Of a stretch of 64,000 nucleotides of DNA, positions 24,568 to 37,380 are shown piece after piece. The notes under the pieces were generated by a model, which saw only the letters and a program-made list of their open reading frames with translations, did not search any database and was not told where the DNA came from. Both the position numbers and the translations under genes were made by a program. Every line of letters begins with the position of its first letter. Positions within the stretch are counted from its first letter, which is position 1. The stretch comes from Paulownia fortunei (Eukaryota > Streptophyta > Magnoliopsida > Lamiales > Paulowniaceae), in contig CM033122.1 of the NCBI GenBank assembly GCA_019321725.1, positions 17,386,274 through 17,450,273 on the forward strand. The letters are read 5' to 3'.

Positions 24568-24654
24568 AAATTTCCCAAGAGTATGAGGTTGATACACAAG
24601 GAAGTTTGAATTTTTCAAGATTATATTTCTTAAACGATGAGTTTTATGTGATTT

Positions 24655-24880
24655 AGAATATACAGAAAAATTTATGTGATAACTAAAAAATCAAAGTAAT
24701 AAAAGTATTGAGGATTAGGGATTTGTTATTGAATTTTGGTAGATGAACGATTATTTATTATTTTTTGTACCTGTTTTAAATATCACTATTGAAATCCATA
24801 CAGAATAAGGGTTCTAATAGGAAGATTTTATCAAATTGTTCATCAATTAAGGTAATCATAATATATTGTCATAATTATTG
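24655..24880 (-). repeat. Fragment of an Athila-type LTR, minus orientation
   Basis: The reverse complement matches the Athila LTR segment at about 10640-10880. Shared words include 'ggttctaataggaagat' and 'ttaaggtaatca' on the + strand here. Confidence 0.6.
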
Positions 24881-26073
24881 ATTTTATTTAATAGAAAAAA
24901 TATATCATAAAAAATAATTAAATTGATGATTAAATCTAAATAAGTATGTAAAAGGTTAAAGAATATATCGATCATTACAAAAAAAAATTAGATAAAGATT
25001 AACAGAAAAACTTAGATACCAAAAAAAATGAGTATGAATAACAAAAAAAATCTTATACCAATTACTTTTTATTTAGCATCAAAGTTCCTTGAAATAAATT
25101 TTATATTTTGAATTTATCTTTCTTTTTTCTGCAGATTTATAATAGAAATATATCAATCGTAGAGAAAATATCATAAATTTAATATATAGTTGTGCATAAT
25201 ACTCAACTTTAAATGATCATAATTTTCTCATACGAATTTCTCTGTATATGCTTATGAGATATCGTTGGAAAGATTTCGAAATCTAATTTAATATGAAACT
25301 GTATTTAATTGAAATTTCAAAGTATTCAAAGAGTTATGATAAAAAAATATAGTCTTCCAGATTTTGAAAAATAATTTGGAATACAAAATGACACTTGAAA
25401 TTATATTTAAATTATATTATTAAAAAAATTTAAAGTTTGATTATACCCTTCTTTTTTACTATTTAATAGTTATTCATTAGGGTTATATTAGGCATCTCAA
25501 AATTTTCAAGAAACCTTTTGATTCATTCACACTTTTATAGATAGCATATGTTAGGGAGAGGTACTACTTTTTGTTAGGGAGAGGTACTACTTTTTCAGCA
25601 ACCTAAATCCTCTATTCCGTACTACGACACCTAGTTTTACTAATGCTGAGGATGAATGTGGATCAAATTCCAATTTTCTGGCCTTTGCCATTTATGTCCC
25701 AAAAGATGTAGTAGCCATGACGAACAAAGAACAAGATGTTGATGCAAATGCAACATGATTTTTTGGTTTTATTTTGGGTTGTAATTAACTACTTTATCAT
25801 GGATATCTGGTATGGATATTTCTTCTGATGGATGCTTTTGATGATTTTCTTTTTGCATGTTCCAACATTATTTTTGACAAGCTTTAAATGTTTGAAGTTT
25901 TTGGATTTAGATAAACAAAGGGAGTTTTGACTTAAAATAGATATTTGCATGATCATTGATTTGATGTATTGTTGTTGATTGTTATCATTGTTTTAACATT
26001 CATGTTCAACATTGGTTACTGCACCTACTCAGCGTGAGAGGTAAGTACTTACTTTTGATCAAAAGGAGTAGAT
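24881..26073. other. AT-rich sequence with one perfect 23-bp duplication
   Basis: No gene recognised. A 23-bp unit starting 'gttagggagaggtact' occurs twice in tandem at 25550-25572 and 25573-25595. The stretch at 25600-25760 is less AT-rich and may be a relic exon, but I cannot name it. Confidence 0.4.
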
Positions 26074-26228
26074 TGTTAAGTATCCTAGATTGACACTAGT
26101 CATAATTGGCATTTATTGGCAAATCTAATTAAAGAAGAATCTTACTTTATCTAGAATGCTATAAATAAAGAAAGATAATATGTTGATTTATCTAATGTAT
26201 TCTATTTGATTTCTTGTAGGATTTGGAG
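26074..26228 (+). repeat. Probable copia-type LTR fragment interrupted by the solo LTR
   Basis: A purine-rich 'gatcaaaaggagtagat' directly precedes TGTTAAGTATCC, the arrangement of a copia polypurine tract and LTR start. A TATA-like 'gctataaataaag' follows at about 26159. The solo gypsy LTR then interrupts. Confidence 0.45.
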
Positions 26229-28243
26229 TGGTGAGTTGTCGTAGGCCTACCAAATTTAAACCTTACTTTTCAATAAATTTTCAATAAGAATAGAGCGAGT
26301 AAGAGTCGATCCCACGAGCATCAAAGCTAACTGATTTACTATCAACTCACTAACTAAGAATTTTAACTTCAAAATCACCAACCTAAAACTAAGACTTCAA
26401 CAAGTAAACTATAGAAATAAACAGCAAACGGTTGGGGGATGGTTGAATTGAGTAACTAAATCGCAAAAATTAAAACTAATTAAAATATAAAGTAGTCAAA
26501 ATCAAAACAACAAGCAACAATCGATTAAAGTTGGTTGAGGTTTCTTTCACATCCACTAGACAATGGGTTATAATTTCATATCAATATTACTGACAACCTG
26601 TCATTGAAATTAACAACCATAGATAATAACAAGCTCTACTACCTCAATCTTTCCTTAATTTCTCGTTAAGTAGAACAAGCTCTCTACCTAATTTCCTATC
26701 CATCAAACAACCTAGAACAAACTCTCTAGATTTAATTCAATGGATGTATTAAAATAAGAAAGATAGATTGATTTAAGCAACAACCACACAAGCTCGTGTT
26801 ATTTAACTTAGGTTATGTTTTTCATTACAATTAACAAAAATATCCCATGATCATTAACCACAATTTACTACACATGATTAGAAATTCAAAACAATTAGGA
26901 TCTAAAATCTCTAATCTAGTTGTGAGGAGTTCTCAAATACAATTTGGTTATGTACTCAAACAAAGCAAGAAAATACCCATAAGATATTAAGTATAGAAAA
27001 ACATAAACAACTTTAATTGAAAAGTTGGTCAATAATATAAAGCATTTAATTACAAAAACTCGTGTCTAGGGATTTGAAACCATCCTCAACCAAGAAGGAA
27101 GTTTAGCCTAACATGATAAAAAATGACAAAAAAGTTAAAATTAACAACATTGGGAGTCAAATAAACTTATTAGTTGAGGTTGATGGTAGATTATGGATGT
27201 CTCCTCCCCAAGCCTCTTCCACTTTGTGTTCCTTGTTGTCCAAGACCCCCAAGATTGCTTCCCAAATACGTATATGATTTCTAGAGAATGAGTCCCCCTT
27301 GGTTTAAGCTTCTCTGCCCCTTTTAAAGAAAGAATGACCCAAAAAACCTTCTACTTTTCATGACTTTTCAAAATAATCTTCCAAAAGGAACTTGAAATTC
27401 TTCCCATTTTCTTGGATTTTTCCCATGTTTCCTCTCCTTTTCCACCATGTTTTTAGGCCAAAAGAAGGCCCCATATCTATCTTGTAATATTCCTTTTAAA
27501 GTCATTCAAAAAGAAGTCCAAAAACCGAACTGAAAAATCGTATTTTCAAATTATTGCAAACTAGGGTCGTGGATCCAAACATTCTATCCAACAATCACCA
27601 TGACTCTGATTTCCAAGGTTGTGGTGCAAAACCTTTTGTCCTCTTGGCACTGCGGCTCTAATTTCCATGGTCACGGAGCCAAACATACTATCCTCTTGGC
27701 ATTGTGGCTCTAATCATTCTTTTTATAAGACATTTTTGAGTACTTTTTAGTTTGAATTAACCTTTTATGTCTACTAATGAATTGTCGCTACATGTCTTGA
27801 ATTTCAATAGACACTTGAATAAACTCAATATAATATCTGTGGAGAGAGTTATGCCAAAAATACAAAGACTGCCATCTTTGGAAATTTTAGTGCATTTTTA
27901 ACTTTTTACTTGAGTTTTTCTCTTTGAAATCAATTGAACTCGGATAAGTTGTCAACATAAAAGTTGTAGACTTATCACTTATGTTTCTAATGAGCTAAGA
28001 ATAAGGTCAAACTTTGGATCATAAAGTTATGCCCAAAATATAAAACTTGTTGCAGTATCACTATGTCAATGAGATTTTGCCCAAAAATGTTTGTTTCAAC
28101 TTCGTTTTGGCTCATTTCTAATCTCTTGATCCTCAAATTCCTATCATACAAAAAATATCAATAAAAATCTAATATTAACAAGAATAAAGCAAGGAAGACA
28201 TATTGAAATTGACACAAAATATGCAAAAAATATGCACTTATCA
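26229..28243 (-). repeat. Solo Ty3/gypsy LTR with target-site duplication TGGAG
   Basis: On the minus strand it starts TGATAAGTGCATA at 28243 and ends CA at 26229, about 2015 bp. It is flanked by TGGAG at 26224-26228 and TGGAG at 28244-28248. There is no internal domain, so this is a solo LTR formed by recombination between the two LTRs of a full element. The + strand text 'gagtcgatcccacgag' is typical of large plant gypsy LTRs. GC-rich repeated words ('gtggctctaat') occur at 27600-27720. Confidence 0.88.
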
Positions 28244-28248
28244 TGGAG

Positions 28249-28675
28249 ATTGTATGATCTTTATTTTCTTGTTGGACTTAGCTACGATAAAGAAAGGAAG
28301 ATTGCATATTGGTTTTTATGGCATCACATTGAAGATATGCTGGCCAAAATTGGTAAACATAGAAGTAGTTTAATTAGTGCTTGATGTATTATCTAGAAAG
28401 AGTCCTAGTTTAAGAAGATCATAGTCATTAGGAGGCTGCGAGTTTTACACGAGTATTGAGCCAGGAAAATCTGTAGCATTCTTCTCCAGGGCAAATCTGG
28501 TGTTAACAAAATTTTTGGAATTTTATGTCTGTCTGGAGTTGTGTTTACCTTGTAAACTAGATTGCAATACTGCTATTTAACATCCTTCGGGAGAATTAAG
28601 CCAGTCTTTGGAATAATATGTTCTATTATCTAATGGAGTTCAACGAAACAGATCGAGGGCTCGCAAATAAGTCTA
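28249..28675. other. Unassigned sequence between solo LTR and Helitron copy 3
   Basis: No convincing ORF or boundary. It may belong to the copia-like LTR or element split by the solo LTR insertion. Confidence 0.3.
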
Positions 28676-29600
28676 TCTATTGAATCAATACAAAAACAAC
28701 ATCAATTAAAGAGCGAGTCTTTAATTGATTTAAGTCTAATTATTGTATTATGTAAAATTAATTTCAAATAGAGGGTTATTTTTTATTTAGGTTTGACCTC
28801 ATGCATGTAGGATATTCTTATCCGAAGCATGTTAAAATTGATGTGTCAATTTCACATTCTATTGTGTGTTATAAGTTGTGTTACAACATAACACTGAAAT
28901 ATAAGAATTTGGTTAACTTGTTAAAACAATTAACATTAATGGCAACATATTCTAACACATAGAAAAACATAAAATGTTGCTGCAAATAAGAGAAAGTGGA
29001 CCTTCCATAAATACAAGTACTAGTAGAATTGCTCAATCATTTTACTGATGAAATTTGTAGAAGGGGCCGCATATTCAGACAAAATATATGTGCTTACAAT
29101 CATGTAACTTCTTTTACATCCATAGTGAGACACTATGAGAATCCATCTATATTCATTCAACGAATCCACATCTTCATATCCAATGGGTTCAGATTCCGTA
29201 AGATTGGCTCTCTATTACCTCCACGAATTCGATCAAGGTATTTACAAATGTTTATTTATGACACTAAGAATTAATTAGATCATCGACTAGAAGAACGTGT
29301 TGGATAGGATAGTGAATTGATTGAGAAAATAAGACGTATACTAGATGCAGATAACCCATTTGTCAAAACATTCCGTCAACTTGCACGATGCCCGAATTCT
29401 CCTGATTGATTGTAGATCACTTAATAAAAAGAGGTTTGCTACTCACCTTCAGTACACATTTCCAACAGCCTCACAAGTTGTAGCAATATTAGTTGGTGGA
29501 GAAGAATTGATGGATGGAATAATTTATTTCTTTGTAAAAGAGTTTATTCTAAATGGTACATCAACAAAACTGTTTAATCATCAATGCACCTACAGATGAA
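28676..29600 (+). mobile_element. Helitron Rep N-terminal fragment, copy 3 (longest)
   Basis: At 29029-29274 the frame reads FRQNICAYNHVTSFTSI, FRKIGSLLPP and LQMFIYDTKN. A second frame (29345-29599) continues DARILLIDCRSLNKKRFA and TFPTASQVVAILVGGEE. The series IGSLLPP, YIYDTxNE, LPTASEVAALIVG is the Helitron helicase-like N-terminal domain. The Rep two-His motif and helicase are absent. It merges near 29520 into the duplicated block carrying MATH gene A. Confidence 0.75.
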
Positions 29601-29675
29601 CAATATGTCTTCGTTGTCTTCTTGTAAGTTTATAGATGAATACTGCTACGAGTATAACTCGCAACGTGTCAATTC

Positions 29676-32436
29676 TCATAAAGTATTAGCCACCCCATGA
29701 ACTTTTACTTCTGCTTCCACAAGGCACATGTTTTTCACCAGAAAACCTGAGGTTGAAAGATGAAAATAGCCAAGAGAGATATATCTTTGCCAACCATATG
29801 CTGAGTCTGATGTACTGAACCAATGATTAGCTGCACAAAAAAGGCCAAAGCTTAAGTTTGAGGCAGAATCACATATAGGTTTACTAATACCCATTCTTTG
29901 GAGTGCATTAGGTTAATAAAACTAGTGTGTTTATACACATTGCACTCAGAGGAGAGATTATTATACCAGTTCCAGTGTGGTGAACGCCATCAAGTTGATC
30001 TATTGTGCGCAATGTAAATTCTGCATATATTTTTGATGAAGGGAGCATGTTTTCTGGTTCAGCTAAAGTCAGATAAAGAGATATGTGGCTATCAATACCG
30101 CTGCCTTTTCCCCTAGGATAGAGCTGTATTTTCCTGCAACATTTATACAGCAAAGTATTTTTTTCTTTTTTTGGTTTCCTGATAAGTTAGCATAACAAAT
30201 GATGAAGAAAATGTGAGAAATATTTACCATTTTCTATCAGCAGCACTGAATGGTTTGGAGTCTACACATTCTTCAGTTAAACTGGAGAAATTTTCAATTC
30301 TCCAAGTGTTTTTATAGCTGATTGCATCCTTTATCATTGACAAACACTCTCCTTTTCCTTTGAGTTTTTCTAGGCAGACGTAAACCTCTGCCCCAAATAC
30401 GCAAGTGTCATTGACCAGATATCCATTGGCAGGATCCTTAAATGCAGTGAGGGGCATGAACTTATCGAATCCCCATTCCAGCTTCATCCCATGAAACCGT
30501 CTCCCATTTTCTGACGTGTATAACAAAACAAACAAAACACTTTCAATTCAAAGCTAATGCTAGCTAATGGAGGAGTGAACAGAATTCTAACATGCATAAT
30601 GGTGATGGGAGCATTTTGTTTAGTTTTATTTTGAAAAAATAAATTTACAGTTTTAGTTCTAAACTTTTACTGATTTTTAATTATTTTTTGGAGATATTTT
30701 GGTAAACAATTATATTTGCACACTAATTTTTAAAATATATATATATATATATATATACACCTCAATATTTAGAAATTACTCATTAATTTATATTCCAAAA
30801 TAAATAAAATAAAATAATAAATTAATGTGTTAGTCAAATTGGTCAAACTTTATAACTCACAATTCAAGTACAATTTCATTTCCACATATTATTCAAAAGA
30901 ACCTTTCTTAGATACTTTCACAAAATAAAAATGGTACAATACCATGAAAATTTCCCTCCAAGTTTTTGTCTTACTGCCCCATCTTGTTTCATATGGTCCC
31001 CATAAAAATAGTCAAAATTTTAATCACATCATTCAAAAAAATTTAAAACTTTCAAGCAAGTCTAAACATACAGTGAAAAGAACAAAAAACAAAAATGGAA
31101 AAATATATGCATTAATCTAAAATTTCATAAAGGTAAAATAATTTCATTTGGTGATTTATTTAATGCAATTGTGAGTGTATATTTTGTCACATTGAATCGA
31201 ACAGATGAAAAATATGGGTGTTGACAAATTACTGCATACAACATCAAACTATTAATTGGTTTGTTTTGATTATTACCCAAAACTGTTTTTGATTTTTCTT
31301 GTTTGATAATTTTGTTTACTGAATTTTTGTAAAAAATTATTGTAATACAAATAATCAAATAACAAAACCATAGGTTGCAGTTTTCTATTTGTTATTTATA
31401 GTCCTGGTAATTATCGAATAAAAAAGTATTAAACATAATAAGAAAATATAAGTGTATATATATACATATATTTTACATAAAAACACAAAATCAATTCAAT
31501 TTTTGTAAAAATTAATAAATTAAAATCAACAACCAAAATATTTATGAATAAAAACTGAATATTGAGTGCTAATTTTTGGTACCGCTTTAGTAAGTATCGA
31601 AGTATTTACTAAATTGTGAATTTAATGTCAATTTTTTATGCTTGTGAAATCAGAAAATCACCAAAGTTATGAGTTTTTAATAGGAATTCATAACCATTAT
31701 TCTGTATACCAGCAAAAGTTATGACAATTTATTTCTTCTTTTTATCTCACTCTTGAAACATGAGTGACCTTTGTAAGTTTGGATGTTAAATTAGGTGACT
31801 AAAATTGCATTTTGCCCATTGATTATGTGGAATTAAATAATGTGGTGAGACCTTAAACTCGTGATCATCAATACATTACCTTGAAGAGTTAAGTAACTGT
31901 CATTGCTCTGATCAAGCAGAAACAGACGAAAAACTGCTCGGATCTCCCAACCCGGACCAAGTGAATTTGCTTCGGCAATGACCAAGTATAGGGAGATATG
32001 ATCAGTAACGTCTTTGTTTTTGTTTCCATTTGGGTGAAGAACCAACTTCCTGCAAGCAACAAAAAAAAATAAAAAAATTGCATTTCTAAACTGGTTCTTT
32101 AAGAAAACATCGACTGACTCTTGAAATGGATAGTTAAATAATAAGTAATTGATGGTGCGCTTTGAGAAAAATGAGTTTTAAGATTGACTTTACCATTTGT
32201 AGCCTCCAGCTTCGAAATCACTTGAAGTGTACGTCTCTATATTGTTTTTGATGAGTTGAGAAAATAACTGAATTTTGAATATGTAATGATTGGGCGGTTT
32301 ATCGGAAATTGATCTTGAAGCCCCTATTCAATAGAGAAAAAGAAAAAGGTAAATCTTTGGGTAAAAAATAGATATTAATTGCTCCAAGGCCTTAGTAACA
32401 CGAACCATCTTGTTCAGGGAATGAAAGATTTTCCAT
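29676..32436 (-). CDS. Two-domain MATH/TRAF-like protein, copy A
   Basis: Six exons: 32409-32436, 32194-32323, 31880-32049, 30228-30510, 29967-30133, 29676-29830 (933 nt, 310 residues). MATH domain 1 starts SISDKPPNHYIFKIQLFSQL, and domain 2 starts with NTWRIENFSSLTEECVDSKP. The C-terminus reads SGFLVKNMCLVEAEVKVHG. Such plant TRAF-like proteins bind partner proteins through MATH folds, but no partner is shown here. Two splice sites differ from copy B. The exon 1 donor is AT instead of GT, with a GT three bases downstream that keeps frame and adds one codon. The original exon 4 acceptor AG is AT, and the next AG nine bases on keeps frame. Intron 3 is 1369 bp against 98 bp in copy B. Exon frames are otherwise open, so the gene may still be expressed. 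Confidence 0.82.
30600..31822. mobile_element. Insertion in intron 3 of MATH gene A (MITE-like, approximate ends)
   Basis: Comparison with copy B shows about 1.27 kb of extra AT-rich sequence. The ends point inward with similar but imperfect text: 'gggcaaaatgcaattttagt' on the minus strand at the right, and 'gggagcattttg' followed by 'acagttttagttct' at the left. It contains a (TA)n run at about 30737-30757. No transposase is seen. Confidence 0.5.
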
Positions 32437-33000
32437 CAGAGGAATAATACGTCAGAAAGATAAAGATCAAATGTAGATGTTTGTGAGAAATGATAGAAAT
32501 CCAATACGATGATATTGAGCTTTTAAGGTAGACAAAAAAAGGCATTAGTTCCCAACAACTTTAGAGGACTAATCCTTTGCTTGATTCTGGTTTGGCCCTC
32601 CAAGAAATAAGGTATTGCCTTTTTCCATGGCCATATATTCATCACTCCACCCAGGAAGAAAAACACATTCACAAGATTCGCTGACTCCTGCTAGCGAATA
32701 TGAATTATTATTGTAATTAAGAGATATTAAGTTAAAAAGTCCTAAATAGATGAAAGAAACAACAAAATTTACTTCACGTGCACTCCAAATGTACATTGAT
32801 GACTACAGTTTTTCCTCTTAAAGTGGATTGTTAATTTTACAAAGAAATAAAATTGAAACAAGAATTTTGAGCCATTTTCTCTAATCAGCTACCTGGATTT
32901 CTATCCTTTGTTTCTACAGCAAGACCGAAGGGATAGAGATGGAGATGGATACTTCTAAACCTCTGCAAGTCAAAAAAAATAGAAATAAAAAAACACAATA
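32437..33000 (-). other. Upstream region of MATH gene A, shared with copy B
   Basis: Sequence homologous to 45768-46320 continues upstream of the start codon, so the duplication includes the probable promoter and 5' UTR. An acceptor-like TTTCTACAG-type site on the minus strand suggests a 5' UTR intron. An open stretch at 32569-32796 is not conserved as a frame in copy B, so it is not called coding. Confidence 0.5.
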
Positions 33001-33870
33001 GGTATTTTTATAACACAAATTTTGTGTCTGCAAAAATAACAAGACAAGAAAATGATATAATTTGAAATTTATTAAATTTGAAGAATGAATGTGGATACAA
33101 TTTCTTCTTGATTCTCTTCAAAGATAAGGATTTTGGAATTTAATATTTTGAGGGTGGAATTGGTATTTGATCTCCTCCAAAGCTTTTGAGATTTGGCCTT
33201 AGTAATGTTAATTTGAAAGTTTAACATCACAATCTCGAATTAATTATCAGATTTGATGAGCTCCACAATGAACGTCTTAATATTTGCCTTGAATATCATA
33301 GATCTCCTTGAATTTGATGGACTTAAGTTGAGAAAATCGACAATGAGAAAAAAAAAAGAAAAAAATGTTGAAAGCTTGAGATAAAGTACATGTCAAGAAA
33401 AGTATTGATCAATACTTTTGAGAAGTTGGCACTCAAATTCTTTCTAGTGTGCTTGTGTGTTAAGTATGATTTTGTGCTATATATTTCCAAACTTTTCCTA
33501 CCATTGCCCAAGCCACACATTACAAGTCTTTAAAGTCATTTTAACTTTTGATGCTATAGTTCATCTACAATAGTAGAGATTAGTGTGAAAGACAAGCCTA
33601 TTAAGTTTGAAAAATCTTCAATTCTCACTAATAGAAAGCATCTAGCTTTATACACTTATCCGAGTGATGAATTTGATTTAATAAATTGGCTATTCACACA
33701 CACAAGATCGTGAGGTTTGGTTGAAATTGGCAAGTATGTTGATAGTTTCGGCTTTGACTAATTTTTAAAGTTCTTTCTAGTTTTTACAATCTTTGAGGCA
33801 TGATGGTGGTTTGATGCTAGTTGATACTCGAGATCGCATTGGAAAATCTATAAGTCTAGGGGTATTTGTT
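33001..33870. other. AT-rich intergenic sequence, nothing recognised
   Basis: No clear ORF or repeat boundary. It may include the start of the LTR described next. Confidence 0.35.
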
Positions 33871-34500
33871 GAAAGGGTATTTTACCTACAATTTGAATGC
33901 TTTGACTTGATTATTTGTTTGTATATAAATATTTTTCTATTACTTTGTTTAAGTCCCATTTTTTATTTTATAGGAATTTAAAACAATGAGACAACAAGAG
34001 TTTCAAGAAAGCAAGGAAAAAATGTGGAATTCAGTGCCAAGACAAGTCACATGGCGCCATCTTGAGCAGCGGTGTCGTTAAGTGTCAAAGCAAAAAAGAA
34101 AAAATGTCTTGAGTTGTGGTGCCCATTCTTCATGTTGTGGCTCTAGTTCTTCACGTTGCAGAGCCTATTCTTTGTGTCACTGCGCCATCACAAAAAAATG
34201 GGGTTTTTCTATTGCGGTGCTATTTTCCTCTATGTCGTAACGCCATCTAACATTGGCTTCGACTAGGTCTCTTTTTGTGTGGTGTCTTTTTATGAAAAGT
34301 TATAAGTAGAAGACCTGCAACACTTTGAAGGACTTTTGGTGACTTTTTGGCACATATTAGAGAAGGAGAAGTTAAGCTAACAAGGAGGAAGACTTGAAGA
34401 AGAAGATTGAAGACTTCACTTCTTGAAGACAAGAATTGATTCCTCTTTCAATTCATAGAGTCCTTTCTATCTTTTTCTTTTTGTTTCTTTGAATCATGAT

Positions 34501-36159
34501 TGTTGCAGAATTTTGTGTGAACTCAAGCGCACATTATAGTTAACAAGTAATAAAGTGATAAATAGAGTATCGTTCCCACGAGAACTATTGAATTATTAAA
34601 AATCAAAATTTTGTTAACTCTAGTTTTATTTGAATAAACGAAAGTAAGTGTTGGTGATTATGAACTAAATCTAATTGAACTAAACTAATAATAAAAAATA
34701 TTTAAAGATGAAATTTAATAACTTAAAAGCCTTGGGCTATGACTTCACCATAATTAATCTAAATTAAATAATTTATCTTATTAATCTTAATTTATTTTTC
34801 AAGTGATAGTTGAAAATTCCTAAATTATCTACTAGCCTCTCCCGAGATCTAACAAAAATATCATGAATTATGAACTCACTATATTATTTTGTGAATTACA
34901 ACAATCAATAATTCATTACGTTTTATAATTTTAAAACAAGACTACACAAATCATGTAAGTATGCTCCTATCTCACATATAATTTATAATTTTCTACACAT
35001 AGAACTAGACACATATATCACCTTTCGGGTTAATATGATTAACAAATCATTCAATTCATGACAAATAGTTAAAAGCATTAAGAACTATGTAGAAAACTCA
35101 ACTTGAAAATAATTCTAGAATTGAATTAATGCAAATATTTAAAACATCTTAATTAGATTATATCACAACCTTAGAAAAAGAAATTAGTTCATAATAGTAA
35201 AAATGAATAATAATTTAATAATATTCATGAATATAATTAAAGAAAGAAAGTGAAAAATAAAATAGAACTTGGAAGTAGGATGAGTTTCTTCCCTTCTAGA
35301 TGTCTTCTTCTCAAATCTTGAAAGAAATCTTTCATCTTTTTCTTCTCTTCTTATCTTCTTACTTCTTCTCTCTTGGCTAGTTTTCTCTACTCTCCCTCCT
35401 CTCTTCTTCCAACAAAAAATTAATTTGGAGGCTTTTGGGATACTTAAAATTGATGGAAGATGCTCTAAATAGGGTAAAATACTATTTGTACCCTTACTTG
35501 TCTGGCAAACAGTGCCTAGGTGTTGCATTCTAGTGAGGGCAGCACCTAAGCATTGATTGGCAGTACCTAGGCGCTGCACATTCTGTCCATTAGTGCACTA
35601 GTTATCCAAGATCAGTTTCTACAGTGCTTGTAGCCTCTTTCAATCAATTTTTTACCACTTTTTAGGCTAAATTAGCCTTTGATATCTTCATACTAATTGT
35701 AGTTCTATCTCTTAGTTTTCTATATCCCCATGAACCAGATCAATATAACATCTATGGAGAGAGTTATGCTTAAAATATCAAAATTTGCCATATCAGAAAG
35801 TTTCAGTCTAGTATTGAATTTTGAACCCAATTTTTCTCAATGAAAGCAAAGGAACTGGATTTAATGGTGACATAAAAGTTGTAGATATATCCCTTGGTTT
35901 CTAATAGATGAAGAATTAAGTCAATATGATATTGGAGTAGAGACTTATGATTGAAATACAAACACTGTCTTCAGTAGCAGCACAATGCGAGTTCTTTTAA
36001 AATTTCAACCAAGTTTTTTTTTATTTTCATTTTCTTCTTAATTTGCCATTACTTATAAGATTTCAAACTAAATTCATAAAATGTAATATAAATACTAAAA
36101 AACTGAATAAAAAGTTAAGCAAATAGTACTCAATTAATGGGCATAAAATTCACTCATCA
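34501..36159 (-). repeat. 3' LTR of the gag-only element (long form, 1659 bp)
   Basis: TG...CA ends. It holds about 390 bp (roughly 35625-36015) that the partner LTR at 39142-40423 lacks. GC-rich 'cacctaggcgctgc'-like words lie at 35512-35580. Confidence 0.88.
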
Positions 36160-37380
36160 AATAACCTCAAACTTAACATTAGTGCTCGAGCAAAATAAAT
36201 AAATAAAATAAGTAAAATAACAAGTGATAATCAAACCTACTAACAAATAAGCCTAAAAAACTTTGTGAGTTTATGACTTAAGGAAATTTCAAAATATCAT
36301 CAAAATACATGATTTCAACTCAAGTGTCAAATTCACCAATCTTTAAATCCTTTGAGAGTCTATATGTATTTAGCCTCTTACATATAACTCTTCACCACTT
36401 TGATTGGTTTATACAAACTCACAACCAAATAATTGATCTCTTATTTATATATTTTAGAATTCCATAGGCTTGTTTTTCATGTCACTTCCTACTAATATGG
36501 ACCAACACAACATCAATGATCATTAGTACTTTGAAAGCTTGTAAGTGTGAGTAAGGTAATGGTAGGATAAAAGATAATATAATGGCTCAAATTACTCATA
36601 ACATACAACTATTCTAGAACCTTGTTGATGAGCATCACCACATCTTCGTCTCACCCCTTCACGAACCTTTCATCTTTTGATTTGTTATACCACTATATTC
36701 ATTAAACTATCTTTTTTTTTATATATTATTTTTTGAAATGTACAACCACAAACTTATTTATTTTTATGAACAAGGGGTGTTGCCCTCTTTTTTCATCTTT
36801 TTTTCACAATTTTTATTTTTTGAGAGTTTTGTACAAATCACCACCTCTTTTTTGCTAATTTTTTTTCAAACCACTTTTAATACTCAAAATAATGTTCCTA
36901 GAATAGCCATGACCTGAATGTGGGGTAATATATAAGATAAATAGTTTGTTTCAATTCTTTGACTAAGGTTCATTTCTACGGTGACAAAGAAAATGGATAA
37001 ATAGGCTCAACGGAAGATACTAGGGATTATAGATCATAAATAGGATGGCTTGAAAGGTTCAAACGATCCAAAAATATTATAAATCACTTTCCTATTGTTA
37101 TGTAGCCTAGGATTTTTCCTCAAGTGACAACTAACAACTCCTAGAATTATATGAGATTACAAGAAAGTATCGAGTTCACATAAACTTTTTCTAGGCAAAC
37201 AGAAAATTCAAATGTTCAAGACTTTGTGCTCAATATGTCAAAGGATTATAAGAAATGTAGAAATTATCACGAGAGTCAAGCACATACTTCAGCATTCATC
37301 AATTTTCAAAAGCTATAAACAAACAAAATCAAATGAGGCACATATATCCACCCCCAAACTTAGAACTAACATTGTCCTAA
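36160..37380 (-). other. 3' internal non-coding region of the gag-only element
   Basis: Colinear with 61560-62790 of the second copy. It begins beside the LTR with a minus-strand purine-rich stretch 'gtttgaggttatt' (polypurine tract). Several T-rich runs and no ORF. Confidence 0.65.

Noticed and set aside
32569..32796. Extra coding exon upstream of MATH gene A
   Set aside because: The homologous stretch in copy B is interrupted by stops, so the frame is not conserved. A 5' UTR is more likely.
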